Origin: Mayamaea pseudoterrestris
Taxonomy: Eukaryota; Bacillariophyta; Bacillariophyceae; Sellaphorales; Sellaphoraceae
DNA length: 64,000 nt
Reading direction: 5' to 3'
Assembly: GCA_027923505.1 (NCBI GenBank)
Contig: BROI01000004.1
Location: forward strand, 868,001 to 932,000
Positions within the stretch are counted from its first letter, which is position 1, and the number at the start of each line of letters is the position of its first letter. A program made the translations under genes and the position numbers. Below the pieces are notes generated by a model. That model worked only from the letters and a program-made list of their open reading frames with translations. It ran no database searches and had not been told where the DNA came from. Below, one piece after another: positions 22,801 through 33,399 of the stretch.

Positions 22801-24166
22801 GCATGAAGGCTCTGGGCAGCCGGTGACGCCGACTCCTTCTGTTGTGGCGGCGCAAGTCAAAGAACCTTGCGAAAAACCCGCACCTGCCGCGGTAGACTTT
22901 GCCTATCACTTGATTGAACACGATACACCTTTGATCATGGAGTTTGAGGCGGCGAAAGCTTCCACAGTATTGCCAGTTTCTGCGTCATCACGTCTTCCGG
23001 GCGCATTAGTGGTTGACCCATACGTTCGCTCGCTGTGCACATCAAAGAACATGAAGGTATCCGAGAACGCTGTCTGGCTGCTGGTTATCGCCATTAAACA
23101 CTTTGCAGCTGACTGCCTTACTCAAGCATTGGAAGCATCGAGAACCGTCGAGGATTTGCAGCTATCATTGCCCGATGAACACACAAGCCTTAACCTCGGG
23201 GACACGCGAAAGTTTTCCACTGAACATGCGCGATGCCCGCACAAACAACAGAGGAGTGAGCAAAAGTGTCGCCTTGGGGCCGCCGATTTTCACTCACTTT
23301 TATTTGGAATGCCTTTCAAACAATCTGTCGTCAACTCGCATTCACGTGTTGCATTCGAAGGTAGTTTGCACTCCTCGTTGGACCAATATGCCGGCCAAGA
23401 TATTTCTGGCATGGACATTGTCAAGCGATTCTTGACTGATAAATTGTCCGTGTTTACGCCGGCGCAGGAGAAGCATCAGCCAAGCACGCCCGCAATTGTT
23501 TCTAGTGTTGCTTGTCCGGCCCTGAGCGAAGAACGCACAAGCACTCCCGTTGCTTCGGGTGGCCTTGGTCGCGGAGCCAAGGATCTTGCCTCATTGAAGG
23601 CGAAGACTTCAAAACCCGAGGCACCTGGGAAAATAACCAGTCCCTTTGCTACAGCCACCGAAGATGCTGCTATAGCGAGACCTTTATCATCTGAGACAGC
23701 ACCAATTGCTGCCATTGCAGATGCAAACGATACTCCATTCACATCTTCCCCTGGCGACAAGTCTGACGGAGGTAAACAGTCAGGGAGGCGAGGCAAAGGC
23801 TTTGGAGTCAAGAACCTGGCAGCCATGCGTGCTCGAAGTGTCACGTCCACGACGGACGAGAACACTATCAAGGCGGCAGCTGTGGTCACGGCGGCGGCGG
23901 CGGCAGAAGATGATGATGATAATGAAGAATTTAAGGGCGATATTCAGGACGAGAGCACTATCAAGGCGGCAGCTGTGGTCGCGGCGGTGGCGGCAGAAGA
24001 AGATGATAATGAAGAAGAAAAAGAAGAAGTTAAGGATGATATCCAGGCTTCAGCAGGTGTGGATGTCGATGGTGATGCAGAACTAATTGCCGAAGTTAAT
24101 CTGTCGCCTGCTGCCACTGAACAACTGCCTGCAGCACCCAACGAAACTCAGAGGAACGTTGAATAG
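19816..24166 (+). CDS. SAGA subunit Ada1/TADA1-like, with long disordered N-terminus
   Basis: Two exons, 19816-22624 and 22695-24166, encode 1426 residues; the intron is phase 1. The first 850 residues are low-complexity, acidic and Ser/Thr/Ala-rich. At about 880-945, ERRFSKYWAALSIRLEEEL, then TKKLRRLHNKLILG and, across the intron, LMERCLRP, follow the SAGA-Tad1 pattern (Y-W..L...L....F......L.......LHN.LI). About 1005-1080 (AYHLIEHDTPLI ... VSENAVWLLVIAIKHFAAD) fits the histone-fold-like part that pairs with TAF12 in fungi and animals. The C-terminal 350 residues are again low-complexity and include two 31-residue tandem units. The role in the SAGA co-activator is inferred from these two blocks. 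Typical Ada1 proteins are 300-500 residues, so this one is unusually long. Confidence 0.6.
21097..21160 (+). repeat. 39-bp tandem repeat inside the Ada1-like gene
   Basis: The 25-nt sequence starting GTGACGCAAGATGTTGCGCA occurs at 21097 and again, identically, at 21136. It encodes VVTQDVAQD twice with a 13-residue period. The lack of silent differences over 25 nt suggests a recent duplication. Confidence 0.8.
23855..24035 (+). repeat. 93-bp tandem repeat inside the Ada1-like gene
   Basis: Two copies, starting about 23855 and 23948, encode the unit DE(N/S)TIKAAAVV followed by an Ala run and an acidic stretch. Most differences lie in the Ala and Asp/Glu codon runs. The period is 31 residues. 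Confidence 0.8.
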
Positions 24167-24432
24167 TAACGTATTCTGTAGCTGATTACACTTCTGCATT
24201 AGCATTAGCACTGTAGCTGGGAGCATTACGTATCTTTTGATTGATGGTAGCAAAATGAATGCGAGCGTCGCTGCGACATGGAGCTATAACGATACGACAC
24301 AATGACGTTTTAATTAAAATCTAGCGTACGTCACCTCGCTGGACCGCTTCCTTGAACCGCTCATTCGCAAGCTTCCCACACTTGCCTTGCAGCAACGAAA
24401 CGAGCCTGGCATTGACAAGCATTATAGCAACC

Positions 24433-25880
24433 ATGGTGGGATATACCGAGACGTTGGACTCTGTTGGAGATTCTATTTTGGCTTGGGCGGATCCGGAGGG
24501 TCAATTTCGCGGACACACGCAAGTACGTTTCGTTTCGTGTCATTGTTGCATTTGTTCCTTCGTTCACGCTACGCACACGACAACGATTTGACGGCGGCTA
24601 CTAAAGATGGGTGAATGCCAAGGAAAAGAGATCATGGCTCTTTTTTGAAAGTAATTGGAGAAAACTGGAGAAGATATTATGATTTCTTTGCTTGCGCCTT
24701 TCCATGAGCGTACATTGTACATTTGACCGAATGATGTGCGATCTGTGTTATTGCGATTGTTTGCATCTACCGGCATGGATGTGCCGATGGCGCCAATCTC
24801 TAATGGAATGTGATGGGCCGTGTTAGCATGCAAGTGAAGCGCTTGCCATCTGCCGTTGGAGGACATGCGCATATGACGCTCGATGACATAGGCAGGGCAG
24901 TCTTTCATCTTTCACATATAACATTTCTCACACAACGCTTCCTTATTTGTAACTCAGGGATGGTTCTTGACGGATTTTGCAACGGCCTTCAACATTGCAG
25001 CGGCATACTTTTGCATGGTGGTGGTTGGAAGCGTCATTATGAAGCTTGGCGTTCCGGCAATGGATCCGTATCCCCTCAAGTTCATCTACAACGTGTCGCA
25101 AATTATGCTGTGCGCCTACATGACAATCGAGGCTCTTTTGCTGGCTTACCGAAACGGATACCATGCCCTCCCCTGCAACAAGTACGACCAGTCAAATCCG
25201 GCGCTAGCGAATCTTCTGTGGCTCTTTTACGTCTCCAAGGTTTGGTGAGTTGAGAAGGCTGAGTACAAAACGTCTATTGTAATCTGGGAATGACATACTC
25301 AAATGCAATATGCATTTCTTTCTATAATTTTGGCTTGCAGGGACTTTTGGGACACGCTGTTCATCATCTTGGGCAAAAAGTGGAGACAGCTTAGCTTTCT
25401 CCACGTTTACCACCACATTACCATCTTTCTCTTCTACTGGCTCAATAGTCACGTCAACTATGACGGAGACATTTACCTTACCATTGTACTGAATGGATTC
25501 ATTCATACGTAAGTCCTTTTGAATAGAGGTGGCGCGTACGCGAAGTTCCTCGGCTCACAGACCCCATCGTATTTACTTCTGACATCAACAGCGTCATGTA
25601 CACGTACTACTTTGTGTGCATGCACACCAAGGTTCCAGAAACTGGAAAGTCGCTTCCCATTTGGTGGAAGTCAAGCTTGACGTCGTTGCAGCTGGTGCAG
25701 TTTGTCACCATGATGTCGCAAGGCACATACTTGCTTGGAACCAATTGCCAAACGACGTCGTTGCGAGTCGTCGCTGCCTACGTGGTTTACATAATGTCGC
25801 TGTTCATCCTGTTTGCCCAGTTCTTTGTGCAATCCTACGTCAAGCCAAAGAAGGCGTCGGAAAAGAAGAAGCGATCGTAA
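24433..25880 (+). CDS. Fatty-acid elongase (ELO), delta-6 PUFA type
   Basis: Four exons, 24433-24522, 24958-25244, 25341-25508 and 25592-25880, encode 277 residues; all joins keep frame. The protein is a multi-pass ER condensing enzyme that adds malonyl-CoA-derived two-carbon units to long-chain acyl-CoA. The family signature is intact: VSKVWDFWDTLFIILGKKWR, the His box LHVYHH (H147-H151), HVNYDGDIYLTIVLNGFIHT and MYTYYF. The lysine-rich C-terminus (KPKKASEKKKRS) is a dilysine-type ER retention signal. By memory of the family, sequence and length are closest to diatom delta-6 elongases that lengthen C18 polyunsaturates on the route to EPA. The substrate is therefore likely but not proven. The 435-nt first intron is the longest confirmed in the window. 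Confidence 0.93.
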
Positions 25881-26118
25881 AATTACTTGTAAGGCGCAAG
25901 TGCACCCAACGAAACCCAGTGGTACAGTACTAATACAAATTTTTAGTATAGTACAGTACGCGTCAAGTCCGCTTATTTATCTTTTTCATAACGGTCAGGC
26001 AGTACAGTGCTGTGGAATTTATATTATGCCGCACAACGGTTCCACTTCGCCATAACGGCGTTGCAACATTGCTTGACTCGTACTCTACATTTGCAAAACC
26101 AGAACGTTATTCACAAAC

Positions 26119-26828
26119 CTACAAATCCAGTGACAACTGCGCCTTGGTCTCGCATGGCTGCTGCGGCTGAAGTAGCTTATTCAGCGTGGATCGTGTTTTC
26201 CCAAACATGCCACGTCGCTGATTCATCATCGGCAAATCTTGGACCGGAATCTCGGCACCAACGGCCGCCGTAACATTGGTCATGACGTTCAGTAAAAAGA
26301 ATGCCAACAGCGGAGACAAGTCGAGGCCAAAGACTGGTGGAATGAGACCGCGGAACAAGTTCAAGTATGGATCAGTCACAGCGAAAATAGGCTGGAGCAC
26401 AGCAACACCCTGGGCTTGAGGAATCCACGAAAGGAGGACGCGAGCCGTAATAATGAGATTGTAGAGCGATAGAAAGTTGGCAAAGCCGCCTGTTATAATA
26501 ATGAGAGGAGGTGTACGCGATAGAGTGAGGTGCTGCATGATCACGTTTCACAAGTTCCTACATGTCACAACGTACCAACAACAACTTGCTCGGCAATGCC
26601 ATATCCCGGAATCGCCATGGCAGTCGCTCCTCCACTATTCTTGGTCCGTTGTGCATTCAATCGTAGCTTGGTTCGCTGGGTCTGGCTCATGCGCGACGAC
26701 CAAGATGGCTGCTGCAGCCGCAAGGACGAATCCGTGACAACGGCCGAGTGAGGCAGAAAGACGGACGCTGACGCCATTTGAATGACGAGTAGCGGAAATA
26801 GGATAGAGAGACAGGAATGGAGGTTCAT
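26119..26828 (-). CDS. Plastid YGGT/YlmG family membrane protein
   Basis: Two exons on the minus strand, 26576-26828 and 26119-26489, encode 207 residues (phase 1 intron). The N-terminus is a signal peptide ending near ASASVFLP, an ASAF-like motif, and then a hydroxylated basic transit-like stretch (SRMSQTQRTKLRLNAQR). The mature part has the YGGT features: first helix LYNLIITARVLLSWIPQ, then TDPYLNLFRGLIPP, then a second helix LSPLLAFFLLNVMTNV. YlmG proteins act in cyanobacteria and chloroplasts in nucleoid organisation, division and cytochrome maturation; which role applies here is unknown. It follows the transportin gene head-to-tail and is convergent with the elongase. Confidence 0.85.
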
Positions 26829-27118
26829 CTTGTTACTGTCAGAGTAAAAAAATGTTTTAAGTCAGTTGACAGTTTTGAGGGTTGGCGCGGATCAGATAAT
26901 GGCCATGGTGAAGATCGCGATCCGTTTCGTAAATCGCGTGGTCGATGAGGTGGCCCAGTGATGGTGCGACAGTTTCGATTACTGATGCGACATTAGCTTT
27001 TGTTGGCACATGCGTTACTCCACGGGAGCATCTTTTGTTTCCCATGTAACGAACAATATATGTAGCGAACAATATAATATCTTAAAGCATGCAGACAATG
27101 GGGGTTTCCAGTAGCGTG

Positions 27119-30100
27119 CTATGTATAGTAGTACTCCTTTAAAAGCCGTCGAACGTTCACAGGTAAACCCTTCTCCACTGCGAACCACGTCTCGTCGCCG
27201 ACGGAAATTTTCATGTCCTGCACAAGCTTGACCAACGCGGCTCCGAGCTCTGCTTCTTGGGGTGGAAACGGACGGAAACTGTAGTCACCAGTCAGCAAGG
27301 CAACGCCCTGGCCATCTGAATCTGGAGGCATATGCCACGTCAAAATGCAGTACAAAATTGACCCCAACACTGTCGGCAAGTCACCACTGCTAGCAGTCTG
27401 CTGGATGGCTTGCGGATTGGCATAGACAGTCTTGACAAAGCCTTGAAAGGCGTCCCGGCGTTCAGTTTGATCGACGATCTTTGCCATGCCATCGCACCAC
27501 CCCAACAAGAAGCGAGGAAGGTCTGGGGCGACAAATTCGGGATTCACCTTTGCCAATCGACCAACACAAGCGGCAGCGTTCTCAACCAAACCTGGAATGT
27601 CTGAGCCCCGAGCGCCATTGGTTCCATTACCCATCAATAGAGCAATCAAATTCTGCATCAGTGAGTTAGCAAAAGGTCGCAGCGGAGCATCGTTTCCTTC
27701 ACATCGCACGCAAATCTCGCCGGCTGCCCATACCGCATTGGTGCAGACTGTTGGATGCGTAGGATCCATTCCGGTAATCGTTTCTTGCAGTATCAGAGGC
27801 AGAGCCGGTTCAATGACGACTGGAGCCTTGCGAGCCAAATCTCCAACCATGGCCAAGGCACTCATTCGAACCGATGGAATTTCATGCTTGCACAGCAAAT
27901 GGACAAACATGGTCAGAAACTGCTGGCCATACCGTTGACTGGACGCAACCAATGCACCAAAATTATCGCCGAGTGCTTCCACTAGCGCATCAAGCAAGTC
28001 TGTTGCGCAAACAATTGGATCGACCTCTTCCTCGTTCAAAATCGCATCACCTGGCGTTGCCGTCACAACTAGCGTCACTGACTCAATGATGGACATGGCG
28101 AGCTCAAACGTCTCCAACGCATACAATTGGTAATTTGTACCGGATGCTAAAACAATGCTCGCCAAGCATTCCATCAATGGCAGCAGTGTCCGATCCGTCG
28201 AGTCATTCTTAGCCAAAGCGTTCCACAGGCGTAGTAATGGTGGCACATACATTGCAGGCAAGTCATGCTCGGCTGTGGCAGGCCCGCAGCAGTTGGCAAG
28301 TATACCAAAGCAGTCAAACACCATTAGTAGACTCCGGCCTTGATATTTAGACAACATTGTCACTAACGTTCGGTAGACTGGTTCGAGGTAGGGTACCATT
28401 AAATCTTCCGCCGCTTCAGCAATGGCACCGAATGCGGAGCAGCATGCGACTTGGATTCTTCGATTGTTGTCGTACAGACGATCCATAAAAATCTTGGTCA
28501 TTTCACCAAGCAACTGACCTTGCGCACCCGTCTGGACCTGCTCCACTGCCCAAGAAGCGTAACGGCTCACTGTCCAAGCCGTAATGACGACTAGCTGCGG
28601 CAAGACGCTGCCATTCGTAGCCGCTAAAACGTTCAAGAGACACGGGTAGAGTTGTGCCATGCTTGCATTTAGCTCCAGCATGCAACCATCCGCGACGGCA
28701 CCAAGCGCTAAAATTGACGCCTCCTGTATCCAAGGGTCGCTACTGACAAGACCATGTTCCAGCGCCGGCAGTAGACATGGTAAAATGTAATCGGCTCCGT
28801 AAAGTGTCGCGAGGCAGTCTAGGGTGGCAGCCGAGCACTTACGCAAAGTCCATTCACCATCATCGTCATCCTCTCGATCATCGTCGTCGTCATCAAAGTC
28901 AGATTCACTCTCGTTTCCGGCATCTTCCGACGCGTTGGCATGACCAATCGCTTCTCCATTAGATTGACCTCCGTGCTTGGATCGACTCTTGTGAAAGAGT
29001 GGTTTCATACTTGTTAGTTGTTGTTGTTGCTGCTGCAGCTGCTGCTGCTCCATCTCCAATTCATTCAGAGCCATAAGTTCCCTTTGCTTGTCCATTGTAT
29101 ACACCATGTTGGTCAGCAAGATGGGAACAAGCTGGGGAAGTAGGACTTGCACCGTTTCAGCCATGTCTGGCGTACAGGCTTCCTCTTCCAAATGGCAAAA
29201 TGTCCACCAAAAGTCACATGCCTCAAAGGCAACGTTGGCGTCCGCGTCGTCTGACAATGCCTGTTGCTGCTGTTTTGCGTTCGTAACATTCATTTGCTGC
29301 AGCATGAACTGACAAAGCGATGCCATGTGAGGTCGAATGTACTCTGTCCGAAGATTCAATAGGGCGACAATGCTTCGACAAACTAAAGTGCGAATCATAG
29401 CCGGCTTGGGAGGCGTTGCACTCGCCAGTGCACTCAATGAGGCAAGGTAATTCGAAAAATGCAAGACTAATGCGTTCGGCATGTAATCAAGGCCAACTAT
29501 ACTGGCAATAATGGCGTGAAGCGAGGCAATGACGAGTTTTTCATGAGGAGACGAAAGATATTGAACCAGCAATGGAATAATCGCATCAACTTGTTCGTGA
29601 CTCAATTCACCCGGTCCATCCTCCAAAATTTTGCGAATTGTTAAAAGTGATCCTTCTATTGTATGTAAACTTGTTGCTTGGTTGTTTTGCAGTGGGTGTA
29701 GCAAGGCCGGAATGAGGGTCGGCCATGCGTGAATCGATAGTGCAGGTTGAATGGAATCGGAGCAAACAGCAGACGTTGCAATAATCGAGCTTGCCACTGC
29801 ACGCAATTCACCATGCTTGCAGTTCAATGCACAAATAAGCGTCTCTTTTAAGTGATTTGAAGTTGGAGGTTGAATGTACAGTACGCCATGAGCGTTCCCC
29901 GCCGTCACAGCATGCATCGGAGGTCGAAGTAGCACATTTTTTAAGATGAACCCCGCTGTTTGCCCGAATGCTAGCCATAGACTCGGATCATGCTGCAGTC
30001 TAAGTACTGAATGATGATCCGTCTGCTTCCATATATCCAGCTCACGCGGATCAATTTGATCAAGCATGCTTTGAGGGTCGTCACTCCCAACGAGAGTGTA

Positions 30101-30265
30101 GGCGAGCTGAAGGCAGAGTGAATTGTAGCTTTCATTAGATGAACTTAACGCGTCATCTCGAGCACGAATCGCTTGGACATGCAGCGCATGATTATCTGGA
30201 TTGGACAAGGCGCTAATGAGCGACAAGGCTTGTCCGCTTGGAGCTGGTGGACGCGTCGCTGCCAT
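27119..30265 (-). CDS. Transportin-1 (karyopherin beta-2) homologue
   Basis: Single exon, 1048 residues of HEAT-type helical repeats. Around residues 455-490 there is a long acidic loop (DDDDDREDDDDGEW) followed directly by TLRKCSAATLDCLA. That is the H8 loop arrangement unique to transportin-1/Kap104, used to release cargo when Ran-GTP binds. The C-terminus (RRDAFQGFVKTVYANPQAI ... VGDETWFAVEKGLPVNVRRLL) also matches transportin-1. The protein imports PY-NLS cargo such as RNA-binding proteins into the nucleus. It is slightly longer than the human protein (about 890-898 residues), mainly through Gln-rich and low-complexity inserts near the acidic loop. The start ATG lies only 77 bp from the start of the divergent QCR7 gene. 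Confidence 0.88.
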   Translation of the reverse strand: MAATRPPAPSGQALSLISALSNPDNHALHVQAIRARDDALSSSNESYNSLCLQLAYTLVGSDDPQSMLDQIDPRELDIWKQTDHHSVLRLQHDPSLWLAFGQTAGFILKNVLLRPPMHAVTAGNAHGVLYIQPPTSNHLKETLICALNCKHGELRAVASSIIATSAVCSDSIQPALSIHAWPTLIPALLHPLQNNQATSLHTIEGSLLTIRKILEDGPGELSHEQVDAIIPLLVQYLSSPHEKLVIASLHAIIASIVGLDYMPNALVLHFSNYLASLSALASATPPKPAMIRTLVCRSIVALLNLRTEYIRPHMASLCQFMLQQMNVTNAKQQQQALSDDADANVAFEACDFWWTFCHLEEEACTPDMAETVQVLLPQLVPILLTNMVYTMDKQRELMALNELEMEQQQLQQQQQQLTSMKPLFHKSRSKHGGQSNGEAIGHANASEDAGNESESDFDDDDDDREDDDDGEWTLRKCSAATLDCLATLYGADYILPCLLPALEHGLVSSDPWIQEASILALGAVADGCMLELNASMAQLYPCLLNVLAATNGSVLPQLVVITAWTVSRYASWAVEQVQTGAQGQLLGEMTKIFMDRLYDNNRRIQVACCSAFGAIAEAAEDLMVPYLEPVYRTLVTMLSKYQGRSLLMVFDCFGILANCCGPATAEHDLPAMYVPPLLRLWNALAKNDSTDRTLLPLMECLASIVLASGTNYQLYALETFELAMSIIESVTLVVTATPGDAILNEEEVDPIVCATDLLDALVEALGDNFGALVASSQRYGQQFLTMFVHLLCKHEIPSVRMSALAMVGDLARKAPVVIEPALPLILQETITGMDPTHPTVCTNAVWAAGEICVRCEGNDAPLRPFANSLMQNLIALLMGNGTNGARGSDIPGLVENAAACVGRLAKVNPEFVAPDLPRFLLGWCDGMAKIVDQTERRDAFQGFVKTVYANPQAIQQTASSGDLPTVLGSILYCILTWHMPPDSDGQGVALLTGDYSFRPFPPQEAELGAALVKLVQDMKISVGDETWFAVEKGLPVNVRRLLKEYYYT

Positions 30266-30342
30266 GGTGAAAAATGTGACGAGCAGAACGAGTGGTCGAG
30301 TTTTAGTTAGTCGCGATACGACATATTGGTACCGAAGCGACT
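30266..30342. promoter_or_regulatory. 77-bp divergent promoter, transportin and complex III subunit
   Basis: Only 77 bp separate the two start codons, so this short stretch plus the leaders must serve both genes. It holds a GGTACC site but no recognised core element. The promoter call is inferred from the gene arrangement. Confidence 0.5.
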
Positions 30343-30890
30343 ATGCTACTGTCCGTCCGTCGTTTCACTCGCGACGTCACCACGGTCTTTCGTTGCGCCG
30401 TCGCTCGATTCCACACCTCAAAAGTCACCATGGCGCTCGAACTGCTATCGAAACGAATTGTTGGTGCCGCCTCGGGCATGTACAAGAAGGCGCTTAGCAG
30501 TGAGCTTAATAAAATGGGTGAGTTATTGTCGCAGTGGGTTGTGAAACATCAAGCACTTTAGGATTGTCCGTTTTGCTCCTGGCTTGCTGAAAATAAAAAA
30601 TAACTCACGTCAATCTTTCCGCATTATCTACAGGCCTTCGATACGAGGACATTCTGAATAACGAATTACCTGCTGTCAAGGAGGCTCTTGAATTGGCTGA
30701 TCCTGATATCGTCAAGGGACGCATGCGTCGATTAAAGCTGGCATCGGACCTAACGTACAAGGGAAAGGTGCTGCAAGACTACGCACCGGACTTAAAGCTG
30801 GATCCATTCAAGTTTGAATTGTATGAGGATATCGAAAAGATCAAGGCGAGAGATGAGGAGATTCAGCTCTTGAACTTGCACAAGATGTAA
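30343..30890 (+). CDS. Mitochondrial complex III subunit 7 (QCR7/UQCRB)
   Basis: Two exons, 30343-30517 and 30634-30890, encode 143 residues (phase 1 intron, donor GGTGAG). The N-terminus (MLLSVRRFTRDVTTVFRCA) is Arg-rich and free of acids until residue 11, as in a mitochondrial presequence. The body has LRYEDILNNELPAVKEAL, the strong QCR7 signature, then RRLKLASDL and a C-terminal helix rich in Glu and Lys. QCR7 is a matrix-facing structural subunit of the cytochrome bc1 complex, near cytochrome b. A second ATG (MALELLSKR) inside the exon is a less likely start because it would remove the presequence. Confidence 0.9.
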
Positions 30891-31298
30891 TTGACGGATG
30901 TGTGTGCAAAAGAGCTTGACTTGCTTATTGTTGTTGCTTGAACTTTGTTTCACTGTGAGAGTAAATAATAAGCATATTATATCTTGCACTCAAACGATAT
31001 AATGTGCATAGGCTTGTAGCGTGATATTTGGTGATTTCTTCGTTGTCGTTATGAGAAGACTATTTGAAGGTCGATAAGTACCATTGAACTTCAGTCAAAC
31101 AGTATAATCGTTCACTTCTGTTGCCTACCGGTATTTCCAGTACATGCACAAGTTGATTTAATAATACTAAACGTTTTTTCGCATGGATCTTAACATATAG
31201 AAGGCATGATCGCTCACGTAATCTCGGCATTTCAATTTCTCTAAAACCATAACTTCCATTTAAGCCAGATGAACCTGGCACCATCCCAGTTATACTCC
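30891..31298. other. Convergent intergenic region, 408 bp
   Basis: This is the region between the 3' ends of QCR7 (plus) and the CHY/RING ligase (minus). It is AT-rich with a TACCGGTA palindrome at 31126-31133. No gene is seen. Confidence 0.5.
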
Positions 31299-32684
31299 TC
31301 AAGCCGATCCACTCGTCGCATCTCCACTCTGTCCCTGCGGAGGTCCAGCACTCACCACTTGCTCCACAACAGTGTTGAACGAGTTGCATCGCGGACACTG
31401 AATGCCCAAAAAGTGCCAGTCGCGATTGGCGCTTTTGGTTTCGCAATCATTGCACATGATATCCACAATCCGCATCAAGTCAGACGGCATTGGATGCTCG
31501 GCAATGTCGCGAGCACGCGCTTCCCAAGCAGCCGCCATGCTCTGCTGACTCACCACCGTCTTTTTGCAAATGGGACAGCGATAGTCAAAGCCTGCCAGCT
31601 TGCGAAAGCAATGCGCGTGAATGGCATGTCCGCATGGCAAGTCTTGGGGAGACTGTCGACTCGAAAACATGTCTTCGCGACATACTGGACAATTGTTCTT
31701 GTACTTGTCGCGAAAGCACTGGTGCGTATTAAAGACGCTGACGGAAATGCACATGCAGCACTCGGAGCAGTGGCGAAAGGCTTCAACGCCTCCGACGCGG
31801 CAAAATCCACATTGAGCGCAATGAAACGGCTTTTTGGACTGTCGCAAAGTGCGAACAAACGTTTATTGATGCGGGTGAGCAGCTGTTCCTTGTAACATAC
31901 AGTGGCAATCGCGCAATCGCACGCGAGCACACAACGACGTACCATGGACATCCAAAGGTTGCAAATGTTGCAGTGATACTCTCCAAATACTGTCTGGCAA
32001 GTGATGCATTGATTTCTGAAGAAGATAAGATAAATGAATGAGTAAAATGAGTCAAATCAGGGATGGTGTCATTGTGCGCGACACGATCGAAGCCCAATCT
32101 CTACCTCGCATTGCTCCATTCACCCATTCTCACTCACAAACAAATATAAAGCCAATTAATTGCTCTACTTACCCAGCCGGCTGTCTCGTATTGCAATTCT
32201 TGCAAACCACTTCGCGAATCATGAACCGATTCATCGGCCCATGACCCGTCGGCGACAGTTCATCGTGACAAATCCGACAACCAAAGACTCGGTCACAGCA
32301 GGGCGCCACAATGTTGCAGTTGCGCTCATAGTGGACGCAGGCCGCGTTCGCTTCGGGAACGGCCAGCACGGGTGGAGCTGGTGGAGCCACGTGGGTGCGG
32401 CCGCCGCTCATGAGATTTTGAATGGCGCGATTCTTGTCCTCCTGCGTCATGGCGGTGTTGCGCATGATCTCCTGAATGGCGCGGCGGCGAGCAAGAGCCG
32501 CATCCTCCTCGATTGGAGCGGGGGGTTCGTCGGCATTCATGGCGTCGTCCTCATGGTCATCCTCGTCCTCAAGGTCTTCATCGTCGTCGTCCGAAACGTC
32601 AATGTCTTCGTCGTCCGATCCAGCGTCTTCCTCCAAATCCATTTCGTTTTCTTGATCGTAGGGATTAGATGGATCAGCGCTCAT
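31299..32684 (-). CDS. CHY zinc-finger/RING E3 ubiquitin ligase, RCHY1 (Pirh2) type
   Basis: Three exons on the minus strand, 32173-32684, 31943-32015 and 31299-31838, encode 374 residues. The joins are phase 2 and phase 0. An acidic head (residues 1-75) precedes the CHY zinc finger. That finger starts CVHYERNCNIVAPCCDRVFGC and runs across the first intron to NQCITCQTVFGEYHCNIC. The CTCHY part is KPFHCAQCGFCRVGG ... HCSECCMCI. The RING-H2 finger is CPVCREDMF...LPCGHAIHAHCF...CPICKK. A zinc ribbon closes the fold (MCNDCETKS ... IQCPRC). All four zinc modules of RCHY1/Pirh2 are present in order. The family transfers ubiquitin from an E2 to nuclear and cytoplasmic substrates; plant members act in stomatal and iron responses. 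Confidence 0.93.
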
Positions 32685-33399
32685 CTTACAGATAGTAGTA
32701 CTATGCCTTGGAAACTGCCTTGCTCTCGACCTTTAACGTGGCAGTCGAATGTAGCAACCGAACGCTAGTGTCAAGTCTCAACTGTGAGATTTGCAACTGT
32801 GTATGGCCGTCAAGTCTGCTGGACTTGTGGAACGCTTCAATCTAGAATGCAAAAAACTTTATGTACTGTACCTGCTGCGGCTGTCTAAGACTAAGGCAGA
32901 AGATACCGCTGCAGCTGGTAGGTTTGACAGGATGATCGACTCCGCAAAGAAAAAGCAGCCGCAGACGATTTGGATCGAAGGATCGAAAGACCCGAGGCGC
33001 GGCGCGGTGCCGCGTTGGAGCGACCTTCAAGTCGGTGACCAAGGGCTATAGTAAATGCCAGTCATGCTTTTCTCCGCGTCTTGATTGCCGATTCGAAGTT
33101 TTTCATTGGTTGAGACGATGGATTGCCACGTCAATTGGCTTTAGTTTTGCTAGCTACCGGTATCTTACCAACACCAATCTGCACTTTCGAGAGATGCAAC
33201 AAGCTCGAGGCAATGACTGCTGCATACACAAGAGTGACAAGTAGATACGTGGTGTAAAGCATTTTTTGCCTTGTTGAGCTGCGTGCACCTCTTTGAAGCG
33301 AGCAGTTCAAAAAACTTCCTTCTCTTACGTGCACGATTCTATTAATACTACTACTGCCAGCAAGAATTTCTGAAACATTGATTAAAATCTCTATAGCAT
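32685..33399. other. Intergenic region, 715 bp
   Basis: This lies upstream of the CHY/RING ligase and downstream of GMP synthase. A plus-strand frame from 32791 to 33051 (86 codons) and a minus-strand frame 33131-33409 show no recognisable protein. TACCGGTA is at 33155-33162. I see no gene here. Confidence 0.4.

Noticed and set aside
32791-33051. 86-codon plus-strand frame upstream of the CHY/RING gene
   Set aside because: No recognisable protein and it lies in the probable promoter; not supported.
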